Shown: positions 55,349 to 64,000 of the stretch, piece by piece
How the letters are laid out: each line of letters begins with the position of its first letter
Position numbering within the stretch: position 1 is the stretch's first letter
NCBI GenBank assembly: GCA_036925085.1
Contig: JAUPFP010000021.1
Coordinates: 1,452,027-1,516,026, forward strand
DNA length: 64,000 bases
Origin: Brachycybe producta
Taxonomy: Eukaryota > Arthropoda > Diplopoda > Playtdesmida > Andrognathidae
Direction of reading: 5' to 3'
Translations under genes and position numbers: made by a program
Notes under the pieces: generated by a model
What the model saw: only the letters and a program-made list of their open reading frames with translations
What the model was told of the DNA's origin: nothing
Database searches by the model: none

Positions 55349-55795
55349 AGCCTCAAATACACCCACAATGCCCATCTTAATGGCAAATTGCAATCTTATA
55401 ACAAGGCATTCAGATAATTAATGCATTTTTCAGACAAAGAAAGAACTTGTTAAAGAGGCTAAAATGGAGAATCTAAACGGCAAACTTAAGTTCATCTAAA
55501 TATTTAGTTTCTTGTTCAGACTAGAAAAGTCCGTTTTTCAATCCACGAACATGGTTAAAAGGCTAGAGTACTAGTTTGAGCAAGAATAGTTTTAGATACT
55601 AGTTTGACCTTTAGCCTCTTACCAGGTTACTTTTTTTTTTACTGAAAACACATTTTTCTAGTCTTCTTAGATACCAGTTTGATTTTTAGCCTGTGAATTT
55701 TATCCTCTAACCAGGTTCTTTATCTGAAAAACGCATTTATCTTAATCGTGATGTTTATGAATGTATGGCCAATCTTAGGTGTATTTGAGGCTATT
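55349..55795. mobile_element. TIR element with ATAGCCTCAAATACACC ends
   Basis: ATAGCCTCAAATACACCCAC on the left, GGTGTATTTGAGGCTAT on the right. It contains a TAGAGGCTA-type element. Another end, ATAGCCTCAAATACAACCAC, follows at about 55862. Confidence 0.65.
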
Positions 55796-56319
55796 TAACT
55801 TTTTCTACAAAATGTAGTTGTTTCTCTTTCTGTGTATGCATTTTTGGTAGAAATTAAAAAAATAGCCTCAAATACAACCACATAATAATATGGTCTTGCA
55901 CAACATAGGCGTAATATTAAAAAAAATTTAAAGAAATTACGTCTATGAAGCTATTTCTTTTTTTTTTTTTACTTTGTAGAATTTCTACTTTTAAGTAAAC
56001 TAGCCTCTATAGATCCTTGTCATAATATACTAACACGGGTACAATGGTACTACGCTGTGCTTAGTACCACCACCAAAGATCTTTGCTCCTTATACGATTG
56101 ATCGACGTTGGGTTTGGAGGGCCGACGGGGTTTCTCTCTCTCTTTGTTTTGTTTGTATATTTTTTCCATAGAAGTGGCCCAAATTCAAGAACGAAACTTA
56201 AAAACTATGTATAATGAGCCCTCCGCCCGCTTTTATATTGAACAACACTGAATTATTTTTTTCAGTGTTGGAACCCTGAACACACTTCCTTCTGCTCACC
56301 GAGAAACGACCAAAAAAAA

Positions 56320-56580
56320 AACACAGAATATATTAAAAACTAGAATTGTATATGGTTATTTGCGTTCTAAACTTATAAAATAAACTTTTAGTATTTTTAT
56401 GACAGTTTGAAAATTATCAAATCCAAGGTAGGGAGAAATTTTGTTTTGTTTTATTTTTTTTTTAAAAAAAAGTCGCCATAAAAAGTTTTATTTTGAAAGA
56501 TATCATAGATATATAATTATACTTTTAGCATAACCGTCTACTTTTCTAGTTTTTAAAATATTTTATGAACTAACTGATTT
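56320..56580. mobile_element. Family A MITE, diverged
   Basis: TATTAAAAACTAGAATTGTA, TTTTATTTTGAAAGATATCA and CTTTTCTAGTTTTTAAAATA. Confidence 0.68.
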
Positions 56581-56589
56581 TGGAAGTCT

Positions 56590-56965
56590 GCTTTTTCTGT
56601 TCAAAAATTATGACATTTTCAAACTGAAATAAAAAGCTTATTTTGAAAGATAACAAACATGAAAAAAATACTCTGATACTGTGATTAAACCAAGGGAGCC
56701 AACATTAAAGAAAATCATATACGAGATTCACTAAGATTCACAGCAGAACGTATGTATGGAAAGCCATTTTACTCTTTTTTTTCCGCGTTTCACTGGATTC
56801 CCAAAATAGAATTAAAATCAGAAAATTCAGTAAAACGCGGATAAAAACTCAAAGTGGTTTTCCATACCGTACGAGATTCACCCCCCCCCCCCCCCCCCCC
56901 CCAATGTCCACCGGGCCCTTGGATTTAACTACCCTTCTAGTTTCTAAAACACTTTTAAGCTACGC
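56590..56965. mobile_element. Family A MITE interrupted by a family E copy
   Basis: AAAAAGCTTATTTTGAAAGA at about 56630 and CCCTTCTAGTTTCTAAAACA at about 56930 are separated by the family E palindrome at 56716-56882. Confidence 0.72.
56716..56882. mobile_element. Family E palindromic element
   Basis: TACGAGATTCACTAAGATTC on the left, CATACCGTACGAGATTCACC on the right, arms around TCCGCGTTTCACTGGATT and AGTAAAACGCGGATAAAA. Inserted in a family A copy. Confidence 0.75.
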
Positions 56966-57821
56966 TGTAAAATTAACCAAGTTTAAATTGCGTAGGCGGC
57001 GATTTTTTTTTTGGACTTGTTTTCAAATTACAACAATTGGCTACCGTACTTTTTATTGCTCGCAGTGAGGCGTGCCTCCTGGGCCCATCCTTTCTCTCTT
57101 TTAACTTAAACGATGACGTCATAATCATATTGTTATCACTGTGCTAATCAACATACTAATTGTTTTGTCAAAGTGTATTTATTTGCCCCAATTTTTTTTA
57201 TTTCACGAGCAAAAAAAAAACAATAAGTTTGAATTTATGGGTAAATTATCAGTAAAAGAAAAAACTGAATTACCGATAAAAATAACAAAAAAAAGGGGGG
57301 GGGGGAAAGAGTGTTTTCTTTTTCCAAGAATCGAATTCGATTGAATCGATTTCACGTCACAAAATCAGAAAACAAAAGTAACTTTGAATAATAGGGGTGG
57401 GGGGGGGGGGCCGAGAGAGTAATAAATGGAACTTACCTTTTTCCGAAGAAATTAGTTTTATTTTTTTATGAACGTCACTTTTGTTATCTACAAAAAACAA
57501 AAGAAAAAGCGGAATTTAAATGTCAATATTTGTTATCTTTTTATTGAAATTGTTTGAAAAAAAAAAGTTTGATAACAGGTAACAAAATTAGAGTAATCCC
57601 CCCCCCCTTTAGGTCGGGGGTTGGGAGGTTGTCTCTAATTACGTCAATATAAAAGCTCCCATATCTAGTTTAGAATCAAGGAACGTTATGTCAATCCATT
57701 GCGTAATTAATACATTGAAACGCAATGCAATCGTCTGTTCTCATTAGCGCCATAGTTACTTAATACTTCTATTGGCGAATCAAGGAATAATTGAAGTTTT
57801 GGTAAGGGGGGACATTGGGGG

Positions 57822-58008
57822 GGGTGAATCTCGTACGGTATGGCAAGCCATTTGAGTTTTTATCCGCGTTTTACTGGATTTTCATATTTTAATGCTTTTC
57901 TGAGAATCCAGTAAAACGCGGATAAAAAATTAAAATGGCTTTCCATACATACGATGAATCTGGGTGAATCTTTGTAAATCGTAGTGAATCTCGTACATGA
58001 TTTTTTTC
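57822..58008. mobile_element. Family E palindromic element
   Basis: GTGAATCTCGTACGGTATGG on the left; ATCCGCGTTTTACTGGATTT and its complement in the centre; GTAGTGAATCTCGTACATGA on the right. Confidence 0.78.
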
Positions 58009-58179
58009 ACCGTCGGGCCCCCCTTGAGTTTTGGCGTTGATGTCGATTCTGACGAATTTAATCAATTTCGCGACATCAGCGCCAAAACTTCGATTGTTCA
58101 CCACCGGGCAACAAAAAAAAAAGGGTCCGACAGTTACCAAAAACTGTCAAAAGGTGGCGATACTGTGTGTGTATCTAGC

Positions 58180-58385
58180 ACAGGCAATTAGAAATTGGGA
58201 CATACAGAAGTTGGCTCCGCCCTTTTTATGACGACCAGCAACTTCTAATTGGCTTGTTATGTAGTCTGACGCCACATGCTCCTCCCTTTTCAACGTGGAA
58301 CCACACAAAAAACCAATTAGAAGTTGCCGGTCGTCATAAAAAGGGCGGAGCTAACTACTGTATGTCCCGATTTCTAATTGCGTGT
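58180..58385. mobile_element. Family B MITE, copy 3
   Basis: Ends ACAGGCAATTAGAAATTGGG and CCCGATTTCTAATTGCGTGT. Flanks GTATCTAGC and GTGTCTGGC agree at 7 of 9 bases. Confidence 0.9.
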
Positions 58386-58539
58386 GTGTCTGGCTAGCTA
58401 AGTTCTCTATATATTAAACATACACTGCAAGATACAAAGGTAAATCAACTAAGAGCTTTTCTTATGGAGCATTTGGTGCCAAAACTGAGTGTTGCCAACA
58501 GATGGCGCAAACTGTACTTCAGTTACTATACGATTACAG

Positions 58540-58608
58540 AGCGTACGAGATTTATCAATAATATCGTCCCCTTTGAAAATAGCTCGTCATACTGTACGAG
58601 ATTCACCC
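58540..58608. repeat. Family E fragment
   Basis: CGTACGAGATTTATCAATAA and TACTGTACGAGATTCACCCC without the central palindrome. Confidence 0.55.
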
Positions 58609-58794
58609 CCTATATTGTCCCCTTTGGCAAGATGGCTTCCTTCTAGCTTCAAAAAGCAGACGATTTTTCACTCATTTTTTGGCTGATTTTTCTAAAACTT
58701 AACATTTTCTAAGATAAAGAGACTGAGAACCAAATGAAATTAATTAAAAATTATAGTGATTTACCTTAATTTACAATTAATTTATTATTCTGCA

Positions 58795-59120
58795 GTTTCA
58801 TGAGCAAAGTTAAGAGACACTTAAAACTGTTTTATAATGTAATTTTATATAATATAATGTAATTTTCATAAACTTTTTATGTCAGTTTGAAAATGACTTA
58901 GATTTTAAATAGACGATATTTTTGTCTCTAAAAACGTTTATTTTGAAAGATATCAATATGAAAATATTGTTAAGTGTCTCATCTATACCTTTCTAGTATC
59001 TTAGAACAAACTTTTAATTTCTTTCTTTAGTGTTGCTTTTCTAAAATGCAGAAGAATTACCAGAATTCGAAAATTAACTGTTTTTATAACCCTTTCTAGT
59101 TTCTAAAAATGAAAAAAAAA
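58795..59120. mobile_element. Family A MITE, diverged
   Basis: AACGTTTATTTTGAAAGATA, CCTTTCTAGTATCTTAGAAC and CCCTTTCTAGTTTCTAAAAA. Confidence 0.65.
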
Positions 59121-59565
59121 CACTTTTTGTTTATTTCTGAGTTTTGTTATCTTATTTTCAGAATTCTAAACATTTCTAATCGTATATTTTGTAATATTTT
59201 ATATTTCAATATATAAATATGTAAAATTCCAAAAGAGGAGGACCATTTGAAATGTATGAGTTCGATTGCATCATGCAAAGCAGCTAGCTTGATTTTCAGG
59301 CGGCGCCAGTTCAACTTTTTATGATGATATTATTATCATCATCATTACCCCATTATCATTATGATAATTATTTGAAAAAAGAAGAAGAAGGATATTTATT
59401 CATGATTTTCTGTGTGTGTGTAACCCATAATCAAGATAATTTCAGGGTGTTTATCTTTTTTTTTCTATTCTGATAATGTGTTGTCTCGATTAGAACATAA
59501 AAATCTCATTATGAATTCAAAACAAGAATGTCAAATTTTAAAATCGACATTGAATCTGATGTTTA

Positions 59566-60334
59566 CGGAGCCCTGTAAAGGACATGCAAGATTTTTTTTA
59601 AATCTCGACATTTCGACTTTTTTTAAAATCTTGACATTTCGACTTTTAATCTCTTTTATTCGGTCATGTTAATTATGCCATGTTGTACGCACCATTATTA
59701 TTATTATTATAAATATATTTATATATATTTATAATTATATATAATATCCCAGGTCTGTGTGTGTGTGTGTGGAGTAACAAAAACCATTGAAGCACGTCGG
59801 AATTTATATAAATTTGAATAAATGAACCGTTTTTTTTTCTCAAGGTCAACTATATGTTGAACTCTTCCTTTGGAAAGTGTAGAAGGGGGAAAGAGAGAAA
59901 AGTGGGAGGGGGTTAGGGGAAGAGGTTGGAAAGTGTAGAAGGGAGGAGAGAGAGAGAGAGAAAAGTGGGAGGGGGTGAGGGGGAAAGGTTGTAAAGTGTA
60001 AAAGGGGGAGAGAAAGAGAAAAGTGGGAGGGGGGTGACTGAAATTGAAATGAAAGGAGTAAAAAAAGGAAAAAAACGACGCGCATGCGCACAATTGCCTG
60101 TGAATTTTGCTCCCGTCATTTATGATGGGTTACCCCACTAGTACTCTATTAATTAAATTATTGCTGCTAGAAGAGGGCGCTTGCAATAATTTTATTATTA
60201 GAGTATGGTGCGCACAACATGGCATAATTAACATGGCCAAATAAGAGATTAAAAGTCGAAATGTCAAGATTCTGGAAAAAGCGGAAATGTCGAGATTTTA
60301 AAAAAAAATCTCGCATTTCCTTTACAGGGCTCCG
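59566..60334. mobile_element. Family D-like TIR element carrying a nested family C copy
   Basis: The ends are inverted repeats CGGAGCCCTGTAAAGGA and TCCTTTACAGGGCTCCG. Inner inverted blocks (GCCATGTTGT at about 59680 with its complement at about 60215) confirm one palindromic unit. A family C element (59738-60142) interrupts it. Flanks TGATGTTT and AGATGTTC resemble an 8-bp target duplication, as for hAT elements. No transposase is visible. Confidence 0.75.
59738..60142 (-). mobile_element. Family C element, copy 2, nested in a family D element
   Basis: Same block order as the 25600-25944 copy, with three pyrimidine-rich units instead of two, and the ACTAGTGGGGTAACCC end at 60142. Confidence 0.75.
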
Positions 60335-60739
60335 TAGATGTTCATTATAGACATTTTGATTTTAAAAGTTTTGAAGAGAAAAAAATAAAACGGAAATTTT
60401 GACACATAGTTTAGAAAAGAAAGGGGGCCATTACGGTCCGTCCTTAATAAGAGTCAAATTACTAACAAAAACAAGAAGAAGAACTAAAAAGTTGTTTAGA
60501 GAAACAACCATTAAAATTAATGTAACGTGAAAGTCGGAACCGAATTCAAAAGAACTTAATATGGAATTAATGTTCCTGTGGAACAAGCGATCCATTTAAC
60601 AGTAACAGACACCCCCTCCCCCCGGTTACTACTCCAACAATCATATTCTAAGGTTAGATACATACGAACAATTCTGGCTTCTTAATCCGGAATTGTCTCT
60701 CAAAAAACCATTTCTGGCTTATTTTTCTATTGGGATTTA

Positions 60740-60947
60740 ACAGGCATTTAGAAATCGGGACGAACACAAGTTGGCTCCGCCCTTGTTATGACGACCGGCA
60801 ACTTCTAATTGGCTGGTTATGTAGTCTGACGTTGAAAAGGGCGGAGCATGTGACGTCAGACTACAAAACCAGCCAATATTAGAAGTTACTGGTCGTCATA
60901 ACAAGGGCGGAGCCAACTGAAGTTTTCTCCTATTTCTAACTGCCTGT
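60740..60947. mobile_element. Family B MITE, copy 4, with exact 9-bp target duplication
   Basis: Ends ACAGGCATTTAGAAATCGGG and TATTTCTAACTGCCTGT. Flanks are identical, TGGGATTTA at 60731-60739 and 60948-60956. Nine-base duplications point to Mutator-like transposases. Confidence 0.93.
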
Positions 60948-61169
60948 TGGGATTTATGGTTTTCATCTAATTTCTCATTTTTCCATCATTGAAATTGAAA
61001 ACATTACGATTTGAACAAATACGGATTTTTTTTTCAAGCTAAAAAGGCTTGTCCACCCACAACACAAACGGTCCAGTCAGTTTAGGATAAAAAATGAAAG
61101 CAAATATCTGGTCGAGCAGCAGCAGCAGCAGTTCGTTTGAGTCCTGATGGAAGAGTAATTAAGACTGAA

Positions 61170-61505
61170 GCTAAACTGAGTTACCCTTCTAGTTTCTAAA
61201 CCACTTTCTAATTTCTTATAAGATATTTTTATAAACAAGTCTTTCAGATGAGCAAATTTAAGGAAACTAGAAAGGTAGCTGTATCACTTAAGGAGGTATT
61301 TTCATGTTGACATCTTTCAAAATAAACTTTTTATCAGACAAAAATTTAAAAATAACATTTGTTTAAAGTTGGGTCATTTTGAAAACTGACATAAAATGTT
61401 TATTTTGAAAGATGTCAACATGAAAATACCCTTAAGTGATACAACAACCTTTCTAGTTTCTAGTTTACTCCTGAAAAACAAAATAATCCAGAGTTCGAGG
61501 TGCAT
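61170..61505. mobile_element. Family A palindromic MITE preceded by a right-half fragment
   Basis: GGAAACTAGAAAGGTAGCTG on the left, mirrored ACCTTTCTAGTTTCTAGTTT on the right; the fragment CCCTTCTAGTTTCTAAACCA is at about 61182. Confidence 0.82.
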
Positions 61506-62164
61506 TTTTTTTTGCAACGCCTACCTATACACCGATTAATGTTGACATAGAAAACAAAAACAAGATGGACAAAACCAGAATTGATCGTGTGTACCCTGCC
61601 TACAGATGTACGTATTGATTTTGATAAAAAAAAGTTGAAAGTTCACTTTTGTTTATGTCAAGGGCAGTTTTGAAATTAGATCTCTTTTCTATTATTAAAA
61701 AAAAATACAAAACAGAAAATGCGTTATTTCTGAATTTGCAAAAATGGTATAATAGGCCTATGGATGGAGGAGGAAGTGGAGGAGTGTTCGATCTTTGAAC
61801 AAGAAGCTCCTGTAAGTGCCTCACTCACTTACTATATAATCAACAATGGGAGGGAGAGCTCCTTTGAAATGTGGTCCACTTATTGCGTCATTGTCGTCTT
61901 GAGTTGCATCACGAGACGGTTATTCTGTTTCGTTTCGGGTCAGGTCACAATTTAAGCGTTAATAACGACGATAAAACAAAAACAGACACAAAACAACCCC
62001 CCCCCCCCCCCAAAAAAAAAAAACGGTACACAAAACTGAAACAGACCTGATGGACTGAATGAAACCAAATGCCTGAAATTGAATGAGAAAGTCTATGAAT
62101 TGCAATTGGAGAAGAAGAAGAAGAAGATCAGTTTCTTATTAATTAGTAATTATTAGGACCTACC

Positions 62165-62742
62165 TCTCGAACTCTCTGATTAGTCTGTCTGTTTTCAGGT
62201 ACAAAATGAGAAGAAACTTGAATCTGTTTTAAAAACTAGGAGGAGTAAGCTGACACTTTGATATTTTTTAAGCTTTTTAGGTGATTTTGAAAAAAATAAG
62301 ACCAAACTAAATTGAAGCAGAAGATAATTTGTTTTAATTTTTTTGACATATAAAAAGTTTATTTTGAAAAATATATTAAAACTAGTGGGATAACCCGTCA
62401 TAAATGACGGGAGCAAAATTCACAGGCAGTTGTGCGCATGCGCGTCGTTTTTTCCTTTTTTTACTCCTTTCATTTCAATTTCCCCCTTTCCACTTTTCCC
62501 CCCTCCACGTTTCTCTCTCCCTCCTACACTTTCCCCTCACCCCTACCACTTTTCTCTCTCTCTCCCCCTTCTACACTTTCCAATCTTTTCCCCTCACCCC
62601 CTCCCACTTTTCTCTCTCCCTCTCCCCCCTTCTACACTTTCCAAAGGAAGAGTTCAACATATAGTTGACCTTGAGAAAAAAAAAACGGTTTATTTATTCA
62701 AATTTATATAAATTCCGATGTGCTTCAATGGTTTTTGTTACT

Positions 62743-62784
<42 letters not shown>

Positions 62785-62880
62785 CTGGGATATTATATAT
62801 ATATAATATGAGTATGGTGTCGAGCTACCCTTCTAGTTTCTAAAAAAAAAGCACGTTCTTAATTTCTCCTAATGAATCAA
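62165..62880. mobile_element. Family A MITE split by a family C insertion
   Basis: The left half runs to about 62380 (AAAAAGTTTATTTTGAAAAA). After the family C element, the right end GAGCTACCCTTCTAGTTTCT resumes at about 62821. Confidence 0.78.
62381..62808 (+). mobile_element. Family C element, copy 3
   Basis: Starts ACTAGTGGGATAACCCGTCA, pyrimidine-rich units with CTACACTTTCC, GAGTTCAACATATAGTTGAC stem, an AC repeat of about 40 bp, and ends CAGACCTGGGATATTATATA. It splits a family A copy. Confidence 0.75.
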
Positions 62881-63234
62881 ATTAGTAAAAAAAGAATCCT
62901 ATATGTAATTTGATAAAACGCCTAAAAGTGCCTCCTCAGAGTCAGAGTTTTATTCATTGGTGAAAAGTTGACATCAAATGTCAAATTAAAACTTAATTGC
63001 TGATTGTAATTATCAGTGATTTAATTTATCAGTTGTGAAAAAAACGACTTTCTGTTTCAACTTTGAAAAGAAAAAAAAAATATAGATATAGGCTTAATCG
63101 ATGGACAAACTGATTAAGCGCCAAACTGAATAAGCGCCAACATTTGACCGCTGAATTGTTGAATTTGCGCTTAATCAGCGGCCACCTAAAACATGGTAAT
63201 TGCATTGTTTAAAACCTATTAGTAATTTAGTAGC

Positions 63235-63430
63235 GTCTAATTAAACTATCTTCTCTATAAAAAGTTTATTTTGAAAGATATCAACATGAAAAGCATTGAA
63301 AACACTCTTCTCAGTGATATTGAGCTACCCATTCTAGTTTCTAAAACACTTTTCTAGTTTTCTCTTAATTTTTCTCTATTCTGAAAAGATAAAATAATCG
63401 GATTTTGCCAATTAGCTGTTTATAAAAACC
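63235..63430. mobile_element. Family A MITE, right half
   Basis: AAAAAGTTTATTTTGAAAGA, GATATCAACATGAAAAG and CCATTCTAGTTTCTAAAACA. Confidence 0.75.
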
Positions 63431-64000
63431 ATCAATGTGTAAAATGTCTTAAAACAACATTAGCCAATGTGTGATCATAAGATACGCAAGAAGAAAACAA
63501 AGGATTCTCGGAAATGTTGTTACGTTCAGGTTGATCTAAAAGCCAATCAATCGTCTTCTTCTTAATTTCAAATTCTCAACTAGTTTAAGGATTTTTTAAG
63601 AAATTTTATTGATGTGAAAAAAACAAAAAAACAACAGCCTCCAGTCTGAGAATTTGCAAAACACGTGAAACAAGAATATAGAAAAATGGAACAAAAAACA
63701 CCGCCTATTTTTTCGTTTCAAAAGAAGGGGAGAAAAAAATAGGGATGAATTCTGGTGCAATTCGTATGCAACTTCATAAAATAGTTGCATCACTATTTAC
63801 CCCCTCCCCATTTACTCTCTTCCGTCCCCCCACCTACCTCCAGGGCCGGACTGGCTAGTGGTTGGCTCCACCGGCTATGATATTGTGTTGGCCCCATTTT
63901 TTTAATTTATTTATTTTTGGCCCCCATTTTCTTTTGGCCCCCAATTGACCGGCGATCGCCGGTCAGTCGGGAGGGCCTGCTTACCTCTCATTCTCCATTC

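Larger units (their letters stand above)
54711..64000. other. Repeat-dense region upstream of JUN
   Basis: Family A, B, C, D and E copies are nested in one another, with C and G homopolymers (56881-56902, 57401-57410, 61999-62012). No exon of a known gene was recognised up to the window end. Confidence 0.6.

Noticed and set aside
62404-62711. Pro/Ser/Phe-rich open frames, also at 25575-25922 and 59719-60119
   Set aside because: They are readings of the pyrimidine array in the three family C elements, not genes.

Overview
The window is nuclear DNA of an intron-rich, AT-rich animal. It holds four recognisable metazoan genes: ARHGAP39/Vilse, CARM1, ORC1 and MSH5 have many exons, and JUN (the fifth gene in total, counting the partial ARHGAP39) has one. 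Introns are often 60-150 nt long. The genes are embedded in non-coding DNA packed with short palindromic transposable elements. The proteins align well with vertebrate orthologues as I remember them, so this is a bilaterian-grade animal. I cannot name the phylum: the small introns, low GC, CCTAA-type pentamers and dense MITEs would suit a mollusc, annelid or crustacean. Nothing is bacterial or organellar.

Layout. 1-8183 (+): 3' part of an ARHGAP39/Vilse-type RhoGAP gene (WW, long low-complexity linker, MyTH4, RhoGAP), including a U12-type AT-AC intron. 8184-12554: a terminal-inverted-repeat element with a 194-bp triplication, then MITEs. 12555-18505 (+): CARM1 (PRMT4), 11 exons, 615 aa. 18506-21345: repeats. 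21346-25314 (-): ORC1, 12 exons, 835 aa, convergent with CARM1 and containing one GC-AG intron. 26430-36476 (-): MSH5, 23 exons, 924 aa, with a 3.8-kb second intron full of repeats. 36477-53242: about 17 kb with no recognisable gene, dominated by MITEs, simple repeats and homopolymers; its last part may be the long JUN 3' UTR. 53243-54226 (-): single-exon JUN, with a proximal promoter at 54633-54710 that keeps the site order of vertebrate c-jun. 54227-64000: nested MITEs and microsatellites.

The exon chains of the four spliced genes were built by hand. Every junction keeps reading phase, and each join was checked against remembered orthologue sequence. The products are housekeeping or regulatory proteins (Rho signalling, arginine methylation, replication origin licensing, meiotic crossover, AP-1 transcription); they are not an operon or a pathway cluster.

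The repeat load is the most unusual feature of the non-coding part. One palindromic family (called A here, hallmark TTTTAGAAACTAGAAGGGTA) has roughly 30 copies in 64 kb. It sits inside introns of ORC1 and MSH5 and carries a ready-made splice-acceptor-like end. Other families are B (about 207 bp, 9-bp target duplications), C (Helentron/HINE-like with microsatellites), D (ACGGAGCCCTGT ends), E (GTACGAGATTCAC ends) and several minor ones.
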